From Brassica napus (Eukaryota > Streptophyta > Magnoliopsida > Brassicales > Brassicaceae), in contig NC_063452.1 in NCBI RefSeq assembly GCF_020379485.1, positions 60,409,338 to 60,473,337 of the forward strand: DNA of 64,000 nucleotides, written 5' to 3'. Within the stretch, counting starts at the first letter, position 1; every line of letters starts with the position of its first letter. The notes under the pieces are model-generated. The model saw only the letters and a program-made list of their open reading frames with translations. It was not told where the DNA came from and searched no databases. Shown in pieces: positions 10,641-19,704 of the stretch. A program made the position numbers and the translations under genes.

Positions 10641-12137
10641 CTAGAGCTGAGACAAGATAGGAACCATATCAGGCCGTAGCTTAGGCAACGCGACAAGTGG
10701 CTCAGCCTTAGACATTGCCACACCAAAAACAGCCCTCATGTCTATATCTCCTTCATCTACCTTCTCCCAATCAAAACACTGAACCAATGCTCCGACAGCA
10801 AGCGCCACTGTCCTCATTCCAAATCCAGCTCCAGGGCATGCTCTCCTCCCAACTCCAAACGGCAAGAACCTGTAACCATCTCTATCGCCAAGAAACCCTT
10901 CAAATCTCTCAGGCTTGAAAACATCCCCGTCTTCCCAAAGCTCACCGTTTCTATGAACATCCCAGGCATTTACGAACAACATTGTGTTTTCCGGAAGCTC
11001 GTAGTTGCCTAAGTTGAATCTCTTTGATGAGCAGTGAGGAAGCAAGAGTGGAGCTACGGGGTATAGCCTGAGCGTCTCGTAGATGACACACCGAAGATAA
11101 GGTAAGCTCGAGAGATCGGAGTCTTGTATAATCCCTTTTTGCTTAGCATTAGATTTGATTTCTTCTCTGAGCTTCTCAAGCTTATCAGGATGGTTCAGCA
11201 AAACCGACATTGCCCATTCCATTACCGCAGGTGAAGTATCAGTTCCGCCGTTGAACATAAGCACTACGATTCCTTTGATGACATCATCTGAGTAGAACTC
11301 TGGTTCTGTTTCTTGAAGGCGTAAGAACTTCTCCACTACCGAACCGGTTGAATCAAATTTCTTCATCCGAACATCATCAATGAGTCGTTGAAGATACTCA
11401 TCTCTCATCCTCTGCATCTCCATCACTCTCTTCTCAATACCTTTGAACCCAATCCACCTCAACACTGGGAAAAAATCGCAGACGTTCATCGACATGCTCG
11501 AGAAGAACCTCGACTTGAAATCATCAAAGAACCTCTTCTCTGATTCCGGACCGCTCTCTTCAACGCCACGACTCCCAGAGACTAACCTGAGCATGACCTG
11601 AGCAGTGAGAAGCGTGAAATGATACTTGAGATCCACTTTCCTAGAGTCAACGGATGATCTGAAGAGTCTCGAACAGAGATTCAAGACTTCTTCGTTACGG
11701 ATAAAGGAGTTCTTCTGGAGACTTGTGGAGGAGAAGACCTCGAGGGTGGAGAGACGGCGGAGAGTTCTCCAGAGATCTCCGTAAGGAGCGAGTCCGAAGT
11801 TCTTGTAGCCGTAGCTGAAGTGATCAGAGGTGATGGTCCTGGGGCGGTTCGCGAGGGTTTGGTCGTGGTTGGTGAAGCACTCTTCGATGGATTCTGGGGA
11901 AGAGAGGACAAGGACGGGACGGCATCCGAATTTTAGAAAGAGAACAGGGCCGTGGACTGAAGAGAGGTGATGGAGAGCTTGTGGTAAAGGAAACTTCTTG
12001 ATAAGGTGAAGATGGCCGATGATGGGAAGAGACGTAGGGGTTGGTGGTAACTTGGAGTTTTGACTCCAAAGGGATCTGGCGAAGAAGAAGAAGATAGGAG
12101 CTGTGAGAGAGAAGATGATAAACCAGAGATTTTCCAT
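10641..12137 (-). CDS. Cytochrome P450, CYP81 family, probably CYP81K (498 aa, intronless)
   Basis: A membrane-anchored haem monooxygenase. All P450 landmarks are present: an N-terminal hydrophobic anchor (residues 1-22), the proline-rich hinge PPTPTSLPIIGHL (31-43), the I-helix oxygen-binding GGTDTS (297-302), the K-helix ETLR (E354-R357), PERF (409-412) and the haem loop FLPFGVGRRACPGAG with Cys434. The length is normal for the family. The start is the ATG giving MENLWF; an in-frame ATG 26 codons upstream would add a lysine-rich leader before the anchor and is unlikely. Assignment to CYP81K rests on overall likeness and on synteny with recalled At5g10600/At5g10610 next to At5g10620. CYP81 enzymes hydroxylate specialised metabolites; the K-subfamily substrate is unknown to me. 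There is no intron, although many A-type plant P450 genes keep one. A second copy may lie just beyond the window. Confidence 0.92.
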   Translation of the reverse strand: MENLWFIIFSLTAPIFFFFARSLWSQNSKLPPTPTSLPIIGHLHLIKKFPLPQALHHLSSVHGPVLFLKFGCRPVLVLSSPESIEECFTNHDQTLANRPRTITSDHFSYGYKNFGLAPYGDLWRTLRRLSTLEVFSSTSLQKNSFIRNEEVLNLCSRLFRSSVDSRKVDLKYHFTLLTAQVMLRLVSGSRGVEESGPESEKRFFDDFKSRFFSSMSMNVCDFFPVLRWIGFKGIEKRVMEMQRMRDEYLQRLIDDVRMKKFDSTGSVVEKFLRLQETEPEFYSDDVIKGIVVLMFNGGTDTSPAVMEWAMSVLLNHPDKLEKLREEIKSNAKQKGIIQDSDLSSLPYLRCVIYETLRLYPVAPLLLPHCSSKRFNLGNYELPENTMLFVNAWDVHRNGELWEDGDVFKPERFEGFLGDRDGYRFLPFGVGRRACPGAGFGMRTVALAVGALVQCFDWEKVDEGDIDMRAVFGVAMSKAEPLVALPKLRPDMVPILSQL

Positions 12138-13176
12138 TTTCTTCTTTTTTTTCTGGTCAAGGCTGAAGATTGATTGACAAGAAGAGGACGAAAGATGAAT
12201 TAGAGATATCAACAAAACAATTGACAGTGGTTATTTTTTTGTTTATCCCACACATAGAAAATTGAATTACAACATGTTTTCAACGAGTTTGGTCGGAACT
12301 GAAGCTTCTTGATATACATTTATGTACATTTTTCTTAGTGTTGGTAGTAAAGTAGAAGATGGTCAATTTGGTGGGTTTGTTCTTACTTGTCTCTTGCTAT
12401 CTAGGTTTGTTCTTGCACGTAAGATAAGAGGTATATTTCAGTTGTGACTATCATTTGTTTGTTCTTGAGGTCAACTGTTTTGCAGTTTGTATAATTGTTG
12501 ATCACATTCTTTTCGTGATAACAGATAAAGACTTAGTTGACAAAACATAGAAAAATGTAGGATCTTAAAGTTGATGTTCATTTGTTTTAACTGAGGTTGA
12601 GCTGGCTCCTCGGATGAGCTTATTTTTCTAATCCTAGGTTTTGACATTGACTTGGTGGAAGTCATTTTTCAGACTATTATTTTTCTCATAAGTATATCCG
12701 TGCGTTTTAGTTTCAATTTCTCAAAAAGGTGCAAGGCTTTTTCTTTTAAATGATGCAGGCCAAGGTTCTTCTTACTTAATGTGCATTGACATAGTTTACA
12801 GATGGACCACCTGAGTTGTTGGTGGACTAATCCTCTCTTGTTCAATAACTAATTGTGGTGGTGTGCATAAACTAGTTCTCTGGAAAATGTTAGTGTTCAT
12901 GATCCACGTTTCGTTGTGACTTGGTTGGAAAGCCTTTTTTTTTCTTTTCTTTTAAGTCACTCACTGCCTTTATTATGCCTTCTGCTTACCTTAAAGAAGG
13001 ATTTAGGATGACCACTAAACATGTTTGTTTACTTTTAAGGTCAACTATTTTGGTGACTTTTGTAACTTGGCTCTCAGGTTTAGTCGTTGACTTGCTGTGA
13101 AGTATATACATATAGTAATTCCACCCAGTCTTAGGTCTCTTGTGATAATACTAGCTGTGTTTCTTCCTGTGCAAAA
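12138..13176. other. Intergenic region between the P450 and the LecRK relic
   Basis: Divergent promoters are expected here. W-box cores (TTGAC/GTCAA) occur several times, for example near 12470, 12653 and 13088, and a TATA-like ATATACATATAG lies at about 13104, some 70 bp before the LecRK ATG. No ORF is convincing. Confidence 0.5.
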
Positions 13177-13576
13177 ATGGCCAGCTCTATGCTCTTCTTT
13201 TCATTTATTTTGATTCTCCCTTGTGTCTGTTCAATCCATTTTAAGATAACTCGTTTCAACCAAAGTTCTGAAATAGCATACCAAGGAGATGCAAGATCAA
13301 AAAGAGGTCTGTTGAGCTTACCAGCATCAACTTCACTTGCCGTGCTGGTTGGGTCACTTACGGTAAAGAGGTTCCTCTATGGGATCCAGTAATAGGTAAG
13401 CCCTTCGGATTTCACCACCCGCTTCTCCTTCAGAATCGATACTGGCCGTGCTAAGTTCGGTAAGTATGGCCAAGGGTTCGCTTTCTTCTTAGCCCCGGCT
13501 CGAATCAGAATGCCTTCCAACTCAGCCGGTGGTTTCTTGGGTCTCTTTAATCAAACCAGCGTTAAGTCTTCCTCTT

Positions 13577-13743
13577 TGAAATAAGTTATTATTGAATAGA
13601 ATGAAAACAGCCCCCTATTCTCACAACTAAAGCTCTGTATTTATACATAGACGTTTCCTATTAGGATAAGGACTAGGAAACTAAACATCATTATCTATCT
13701 AGAAGTAGGAGTTATCTCCATATAACTTGTAGTTATCCCAATA
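13577..13743 (-). repeat. Copia 3' LTR
   Basis: 167 bp. On the minus strand it starts TATTGGGATAAC after the purine tract and ends TTTCA. Confidence 0.95.
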
Positions 13744-13750
13744 CTCCCCC

Positions 13751-16700
13751 TCAAGTTGGCAGTGTGAGATTGCGAACACCCAACTTGGACACAAATCTTT
13801 CAAATGCCGGTCCTGGTAATGACTTTGTAAGAATGTCAGCGAGTTGATTCTTTGACGTGACATGTTCAGTAGTAATGAGTTTAGACTTGAGTGCATCGCG
13901 GACATGGTGACAGTCGCGCTCGATATGCTTGGTACGCTCATGAAACACCGGGTTTGCAGCAATATACAGAGCGGATTTACTGTCACAGTAGAGCTTCATT
14001 GGCGTTGGATGCGCAATGCCAAAGGACTCGAGAAGGCCCTTCATCCATTTTAGGTCTTTGAGAGCAACAGACATTGCACGATATTCAGCTTCAGCCGACG
14101 AAAGAGAGACTGTATCTTGCTTCTTGGTCTGCCAAGCAACCGGAGACTCACCTAAGAAGGTAATATATGCACTCAGAAAACGCCTAGACAGAGGGCAAGA
14201 TGACCAATCAGAGTCACAGTAGACACTTAGTTGCAGGTTATCATCGGCTTGAAGAAATATTCCCTGGCCTGGACTTCCTTTGAGGTATCGAACTACCCGT
14301 AACGCAGCTTCCCAGTGAGGTAATAGCGGCTTGTGCAGGAATTGAGACAGAGTATGGATAGCATATCCAAGGTCAGGACGCGTATTAGTGAGGTAGATTA
14401 AACGACCTACCAAACGTCTGTATTGTTGTATGTTAGCGAGAGGTCCTGTAGCCAAAGCAAGCTTGTGGTTGAGTTCCATAGGTGCAGGAGCTGGTTTAGC
14501 ACCAAGAAGACCAGTCTCTGCAATAATATCAAGAGCATACTTCCGTTGAGAAACATAAAACCCTGTCTGATTCCTAGCAACTTCGAGACCCAAGAAGTAT
14601 TTTAATGTGCCAAGATCCTTCATCTTAAAGCACCGGTGAAGATAGTCTTTGAATTCTTGTAGAACTTTAGCATCATTAGAGGCAATCACGAAGTCATCCA
14701 CGTATACCAAGATATGCAAACATGTGGAACCCCGTACTTTAGAGAAAAGAGACTGGTCAGCATAGTCATGAGAGAAACCAAAGTCCTGGAGCGCCTTAGT
14801 AAGCTTAGAGTACCAACAGCGTGGTGCTTGGCGCAGCCCGTACAGAGACTTTTTGAGACGACAGACCTTGGTCGGATCGGAGCATTTAAAACCCTGCGGG
14901 AGTTTCATATATATCTCTTCTTCGAGGTCACCATGTAAAAATGCGTTTGTAACATCCATCTGGTGGACAAACCAATTCTTGACTGCAGCTAGTTTGAGTA
15001 TGAAGCGGACCGAGGCGAGTTTAGCAACAGGCGCAAATGTGTCAGTGAAGTCTTCACCTTCGGTTTGATGATTACCAAGCACAACGAGACGTGCTTTAGG
15101 TCGTTCTAACGTGCCATCCGCATTATACTTGTTAGAGTAAAGCCACTGGTTGCCAAGGGCTTTCTTGCCCGGAGGTAGATTAGTGACCTCCCATGTATCA
15201 GTGGCTTCAAAGGCCGTGACCTCCTTGTGCATTGCATCGCCCCATATCTTGAGTTTAGAAGCCTCGCGATAGCTCTTAGGAACATCATCATGAATAAGAG
15301 CAGCCATAAACGCTTGATGCGTAACTGAAAATATCTTGTCAGTGAGATAGCTAGATATAGGGTATGGGGTCATACCTGAGACCGTTTCTGGAGGACCAAG
15401 ATCAGGCGAGTAGAGTACGTGAGAGGGTTTATTATCATGTTGAGCTGAATGGGTCACATAGTCTTTGAGTAGAATTGATGTAGTTTTATGCCTTTGACCT
15501 CGACCAAGAATCTCTGGTATGCCTGGGGATGCAGTAAATTCATCTGTAGTAGGAGGCACAGGAGTTACAGACTGGTGCGGTGATGCTGGAGAAGTATGAA
15601 TAGCTGCTGTAGGCATTACAGGATTTGTTTCAGACGTAGGCGGAAGACTAGTACTAACCGGTGGTGGGACTGTGTGATCTGAACTGGTAGGAGGAGAAGG
15701 TGGCAGAGGCAGCGAACTCCCCCTTGAGTCCAAGTTCGGTAGTAACCAATCATCTATAGTAGGGTCATAATGATTCATAGGTGGTGTAACATATGCATCA
15801 GTATGTACACCAGGGAACTTTGATTCAGAGAAGGCAACATCTCTGCTACTGAAGAACTCGTGAGTGTCAAGATCATATAATTTCCATGCTTTCTTACCAT
15901 AAGGATAGCCAACAAAGATACACTTTCTGCTGCGATCGCCAAATTTGTCTTTGTCACGCGCCTTCCGATGAGAGTAACACAAACACCCAAAGACACGGAG
16001 CTTATCATAATCTGGTTTTGTTCCAAATAAAAGTTCATAAGGTGTTTTTCCTTGAAGAACTTGAGATGGCGTGCGATTTATTAAGTGAGCAGCTGTTAGT
16101 ATGCTCTCACCCAAGAATGTGACTGGGAGATGTGCTTGAAATAGACACGCCCGAGCTACGTTTAGGATGTGGCGATGCTTCCGTTCGACTCGAGCGTTCT
16201 GCTGTGGTGTGTCTACACATGAGGTTTGATGGACAATACCTTGCTGTTTGAAGTAGGACGAGAGGGTGAGAAATTCAGAACCATTATCTGTGCGAACTGT
16301 CCTTACTTTCTTGCCAAACTGGCGCTCAGACAGAGCCATGAATTCTTTGAGCAATTTCGAGACCTCTGACTTCTCTAACATCAGATATGTCCACACTGCC
16401 CGCGAGTAATCGTCAACAATAGTTAAGAAGTATCTAGCACCACACGAAGAAGTTGTTCTGTAGGGTCCCCACACATCACAATGAATCAGAGAGAATGGTT
16501 CAAAAGCTTTATGTGAACTATTATTAAAAACTTGGCGCGTTTGTTTAGCGCGAAAACAAATCTCACAACTCGAGGCTTGCTCAGAATCGAAAACCAGTTT
16601 ATCTAAAACATGTAAAGATGACAAAACTCGAAAAGAAGGGTGTCCAAGTCTCCTATGCCAAAGTTCTGAAGTAGATGAATTCTTGTACTCAGTCCGATGA

Positions 16701-18193
16701 ACACGTGCAGCCGTGACCCCTGTGAAGTAATAAACCCCCTCACGTTCTTCACCCGTTCCAATCAGGGTCTTCGTAAAACGGTCCTGCAAAACACATAAGG
16801 TGTCAGTGAAGATAGCAATACAGCCAGTTTGTTTAAGAAGACAAGACACCGATATCAATGTGCAGTTAAAATCTTCAACATATAAAACATCAGTTAGGTA
16901 GTAGTCTCGGCTGAGAACAAGTTTGCCCTTCTTTGTTGCTTTAGAGAAGCGGCCATTTGGAAATCTGACCGAGGAAGAATGTATATCAACGACATCACTC
17001 AGGATTGAAAGGTCTCCTGTCATATGATGCGATGCGCCTGTATCTATGATAACATCTTTAGGTGTAGGTTTACCCGAAAGTTTTTCAGAAGACAATGATT
17101 GTTGAGTGGTCTGAAGAAGTTGAAGTAGTTGAGTGATCTGATCGTTGTTAAGTGTTGGAGAGGGAGCCGCAGAGGCATTGTTTGTTAGTGCTCTCGAAGA
17201 GTTAGACCTGCCACGACCCCGTCCTGAGTTCTGAGAACGTCCACCACGTCCACGAGAATTATTTCCTGCATTCGTGGTATTCTTCTGTTCATACCACCAT
17301 TCTGGATAGCCGTGCAAGAGAAAACATTCACTCTGATCATGTCCTTTGCGAGAGCAATGAGTACATGATCGATTTGGATCCCGACTTCGGGTGAAGACTG
17401 TTGTAGGTTGTTGCGTAGTGGTTTTGACAAGATCAGTTTGAGCAGCTTGAGCAGTGAAGCCGACTGCCTCTGTTTTGTGTTCCTTTGATCGTGATGTATT
17501 GTTGTGTTGTTCTTCACGGATGACGCGGGAGTACACATTGTTGATGTCGGGAAGAGGGTCCTCATCAATTATCTGAGATCTGATGTTACGAAACCGAGAC
17601 TCATCCAGTCCAAATAAGAACTTGTGAACTCGTATCTCCGCTCGTTCTTTTTCTATATCTGCGGAAGCATCACAAGAGCAAGATCGAGGTGTCTTGAGAT
17701 TATCAAGTTCCTCCCATAGTTTCGCGAGCCGGCCATAGTACTCGATCACAGTCTGACCATCTTGTTGACATGTATTAATTTCATCACGAAGTTGATGAAG
17801 TCGGACCCCATTCCGAACAGAGAACCGACGCTGGAGGTTGTCCCAAAGCTTATGCGCGTCAGGTACAAAGGTTACGGTTGATCTGATTTTAGGGTCTATG
17901 GACGTTCTGATCCATCCAACAAGCATCGAGTTTGTAGCTAACCATCGTGAGAGATCTGGTTCTGTCGCAGGTTTTGGGATTGTTCCCCGGATGAAACTTA
18001 GCTTTCGCTTGGCTTGGATAGAGTTTGATAACTCTGTAGCCCATTCCGTATAATTATCACCGCGAAGCAAAACAGAGGTAATCAGTGCTCCAGGGTTGTC
18101 GGAAGGGTGTAGATAGTATATGCTAGAAGCATCATTAGGAGAGGGTAAGGTTGCCATAGGCGTAGAGGACAGAGCTAAAGTCGTGTCTCCCAT
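13751..18193 (-). CDS. Copia gag-pol polyprotein (1480 aa, intact)
   Basis: One open frame of 1480 residues with domains in Copia order: a gag region beginning around LLRGDNYTEWATELSNSIQA, the zinc knuckle CTHCSRKGHDQSEC (about 283), aspartic protease IIDTGASHHM (about 380), GAG-pre-integrase ELWHRRLGHPS, integrase with HCDVWGP, VRTDNGSEF and an E in QQNARVERKHRH, reverse transcriptase with the catalytic YVDD (in LVYVDDFVIAS), and RNase H with YCDSDW, SSAEAEY and YCDSKSAL. Nothing is truncated or shifted, so the element could in principle still be mobile. The start MGDTTLALSS follows the right LTR and primer site by about 80 bp. Confidence 0.97.
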   Translation of the reverse strand: MGDTTLALSSTPMATLPSPNDASSIYYLHPSDNPGALITSVLLRGDNYTEWATELSNSIQAKRKLSFIRGTIPKPATEPDLSRWLATNSMLVGWIRTSIDPKIRSTVTFVPDAHKLWDNLQRRFSVRNGVRLHQLRDEINTCQQDGQTVIEYYGRLAKLWEELDNLKTPRSCSCDASADIEKERAEIRVHKFLFGLDESRFRNIRSQIIDEDPLPDINNVYSRVIREEQHNNTSRSKEHKTEAVGFTAQAAQTDLVKTTTQQPTTVFTRSRDPNRSCTHCSRKGHDQSECFLLHGYPEWWYEQKNTTNAGNNSRGRGGRSQNSGRGRGRSNSSRALTNNASAAPSPTLNNDQITQLLQLLQTTQQSLSSEKLSGKPTPKDVIIDTGASHHMTGDLSILSDVVDIHSSSVRFPNGRFSKATKKGKLVLSRDYYLTDVLYVEDFNCTLISVSCLLKQTGCIAIFTDTLCVLQDRFTKTLIGTGEEREGVYYFTGVTAARVHRTEYKNSSTSELWHRRLGHPSFRVLSSLHVLDKLVFDSEQASSCEICFRAKQTRQVFNNSSHKAFEPFSLIHCDVWGPYRTTSSCGARYFLTIVDDYSRAVWTYLMLEKSEVSKLLKEFMALSERQFGKKVRTVRTDNGSEFLTLSSYFKQQGIVHQTSCVDTPQQNARVERKHRHILNVARACLFQAHLPVTFLGESILTAAHLINRTPSQVLQGKTPYELLFGTKPDYDKLRVFGCLCYSHRKARDKDKFGDRSRKCIFVGYPYGKKAWKLYDLDTHEFFSSRDVAFSESKFPGVHTDAYVTPPMNHYDPTIDDWLLPNLDSRGSSLPLPPSPPTSSDHTVPPPVSTSLPPTSETNPVMPTAAIHTSPASPHQSVTPVPPTTDEFTASPGIPEILGRGQRHKTTSILLKDYVTHSAQHDNKPSHVLYSPDLGPPETVSGMTPYPISSYLTDKIFSVTHQAFMAALIHDDVPKSYREASKLKIWGDAMHKEVTAFEATDTWEVTNLPPGKKALGNQWLYSNKYNADGTLERPKARLVVLGNHQTEGEDFTDTFAPVAKLASVRFILKLAAVKNWFVHQMDVTNAFLHGDLEEEIYMKLPQGFKCSDPTKVCRLKKSLYGLRQAPRCWYSKLTKALQDFGFSHDYADQSLFSKVRGSTCLHILVYVDDFVIASNDAKVLQEFKDYLHRCFKMKDLGTLKYFLGLEVARNQTGFYVSQRKYALDIIAETGLLGAKPAPAPMELNHKLALATGPLANIQQYRRLVGRLIYLTNTRPDLGYAIHTLSQFLHKPLLPHWEAALRVVRYLKGSPGQGIFLQADDNLQLSVYCDSDWSSCPLSRRFLSAYITFLGESPVAWQTKKQDTVSLSSAEAEYRAMSVALKDLKWMKGLLESFGIAHPTPMKLYCDSKSALYIAANPVFHERTKHIERDCHHVRDALKSKLITTEHVTSKNQLADILTKSLPGPAFERFVSKLGVRNLTLPT

Positions 18194-18259
18194 GTTTCTT
18201 GAGTATCAAGAAACACGTTTTAGTAGTAGAAAAAAAAAATTAGGTTTCAGGTTCTTTTT

Positions 18260-18271
18260 GCTCTGATACCA
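18260..18271 (-). other. Copia primer-binding site
   Basis: TGGTATCAGAGC on the minus strand directly beside the 5' LTR, complementary to the 3' end of initiator Met-tRNA. Confidence 0.9.
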
Positions 18272-18438
18272 TGAAATAAGTTATTATTGAATAGAATGAA
18301 AACAGCCCCCTATTCTCACAACTAAAGCTCTGTATTTATACATAGACGTTTCCTATTAGGATAAGGACTAGGAAACTAAACATCATTATCTATCTAGAAG
18401 TAGGAGTTATCTCCATATAACTTGTAGTTATCCCAATA
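18272..18438 (-). repeat. Copia 5' LTR
   Basis: 167 bp, identical by eye to 13577-13743. Confidence 0.95.
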
Positions 18439-18846
18439 CTCTTTCCCACTCGTTCAGGTACACGTTTACTAATACAAACTGGGATCCTGTCGACATGACA
18501 TCTCACGTGGGAATCAACAACAACTCTCTAATGTCTTCCATCGTCACTTCTTGGAACGCAACGTTACACAACAAATATATAGCTCGCGTGCTGATCTTCT
18601 ACGATTCCTCTAGAAGAAACTTGAGCTGCCTCTTGGAGTTATAATAAAACATCTGATCCTAAGGAGAACTCTGCATCAACTGGATCGTTCAGCGAGGGAA
18701 ACAGACTTCTGTCGTGGGAGTACAGTTCAAGCCTAGAGCCACGAGATATCAAGAAGATTGAAACTGACAGGAAGGTGATGATCATCGGTGTTTCAGTTAC
18801 AGGTTTTGTTTTAGTGACCTTTCTTTGTCTCCTTTTATTAATTTAT

Positions 18847-19469
18847 AGAGATATTAATTTATCAAAGTTTCCTTATTTAGATTTTTTTTAAATATTTTTA
18901 TTTATAAAGTAAGAAAATATTTAATTTTACCGTATGTATATTATTTAAATTTTAGAAATTTAATTTTCATATTGTTTTAATATCTTATTTGGTGTATATT
19001 TTTATGTTTTATAGAATTGTTACGTGGATTTCGATATAATTTTACTAAATATTATCAGAATATGTTGAAATGTTAAAAAAATAAAAGTATTTTCATTGTG
19101 AATATTAAACCAACAATATAATGTTTAACTTGTACTTATATAAAATTATATTTAATGGGATTATATATTTATATGGGAGTTCTAAAAATATTATTATCTT
19201 ATTATTTTATCAATTTATGTAATATTTAACATCGGCTCAATTTGAGACCGGTGAAATTTATTAATTTATAGAGATTATTAATTTATCGAGTATTAATTTG
19301 TAGAAGTTTTACGGTACTATACTAGTATAGACTATATAATTTGGGTTTAACTATAGAATTTAATATTTACAACTCGGCAAAAAAAGTCATTTCTTAAAAA
19401 TAAAGAATATCTATAAGAATTGAAAACGGCTTTTGTCATACATGACTTTTAGTCGTGAGGATGGTGAGA
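18847..19469. other. AT-rich DNA with no gene
   Basis: Very AT-rich and full of stops on both strands. The LecRK kinase domain that should follow 18846 is missing. ATTAATTTATAGAGAT recurs at about 18838 and 19258, hinting at a diverged internal repeat. Confidence 0.5.
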
Positions 19470-19703
19470 CTAATATAGTATTAAGTCTTGACGTGCATTG
19501 ATTCTCTTGCTGGGCCCAGACGCCGGAACTGACCCTTTTGGAAGAACGTTCAACACCAACGGCCCGTATATTCCGGCAACATAGACTCCCGGAGAAGACG
19601 AATAACCCCCGGTGATGTGGCCATCCTCGGCCACCACCGTCGCCAGCTTCCCGTTGACCGTCTTAGAGACATCAGATACCTCTCCTGAGATGATGATGCG
19701 CAC
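19470..19703 (-). pseudogene. Unidentified coding fragment joined to the SMG7 relic
   Basis: An open stretch of 77 codons that I do not recognise. It contains VSKTVNGKLATVVAEDG and GVYVAGIYGPLVLNVLPKG and is GC-richer than its surroundings, as exons are. On the minus strand it follows directly after SMG7-like sequence (LLGHVMEQ) without resembling SMG7, so the junction near 19705 looks like a fusion of two captured pieces. No function proposed. Confidence 0.4.
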
Positions 19704-19704
19704 A

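Larger units (their letters stand above)
13577..18438 (-). mobile_element. Complete Ty1/Copia element, apparently very young
   Basis: 167-bp LTRs at 13577-13743 and 18272-18438 look identical base for base. The 5-bp target duplication CTCTT lies at 13572-13576 and 18439-18443. The Met-tRNA primer site TGGTATCAGAGC abuts the right LTR (18260-18271, minus strand), and the purine tract TTGAGGGGGAG abuts the left LTR (13744-13754). One uninterrupted gag-pol ORF fills the interior. The short LTRs and single ORF resemble the Ale/Retrofit lineage. It sits inside the LecRK pseudogene. Confidence 0.97.
13177..18846 (+). pseudogene. L-type lectin receptor kinase (LecRK-IX-like) pseudogene, split by Copia
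   Basis: Before the Copia element (13177-13576) are a signal peptide (MASSMLFFSFILILPCV), the lectin-domain start ITRFNQSSEIAYQGDAR, and in other frames GWVTYGKEVPLWDP and GQGFAFFLAP. After it (18439-18846) come TNTNWDPVDMTSHVGINNN, IVTSWNATLHNK, LLSWEYSSSLE and the transmembrane segment KVMIIGVSVTGFVLVTF. This is the extracellular legume-lectin domain plus TM helix of a LecRK. The intracellular kinase domain is absent after 18846. Several frameshifts and a short deletion after 18456 (before FTNTNWDP) are independent of the Copia insertion. Closest recalled relative: LecRK-IX.1 (At5g10530), in the same neighbourhood as CYP81K in Arabidopsis. Confidence 0.88.
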
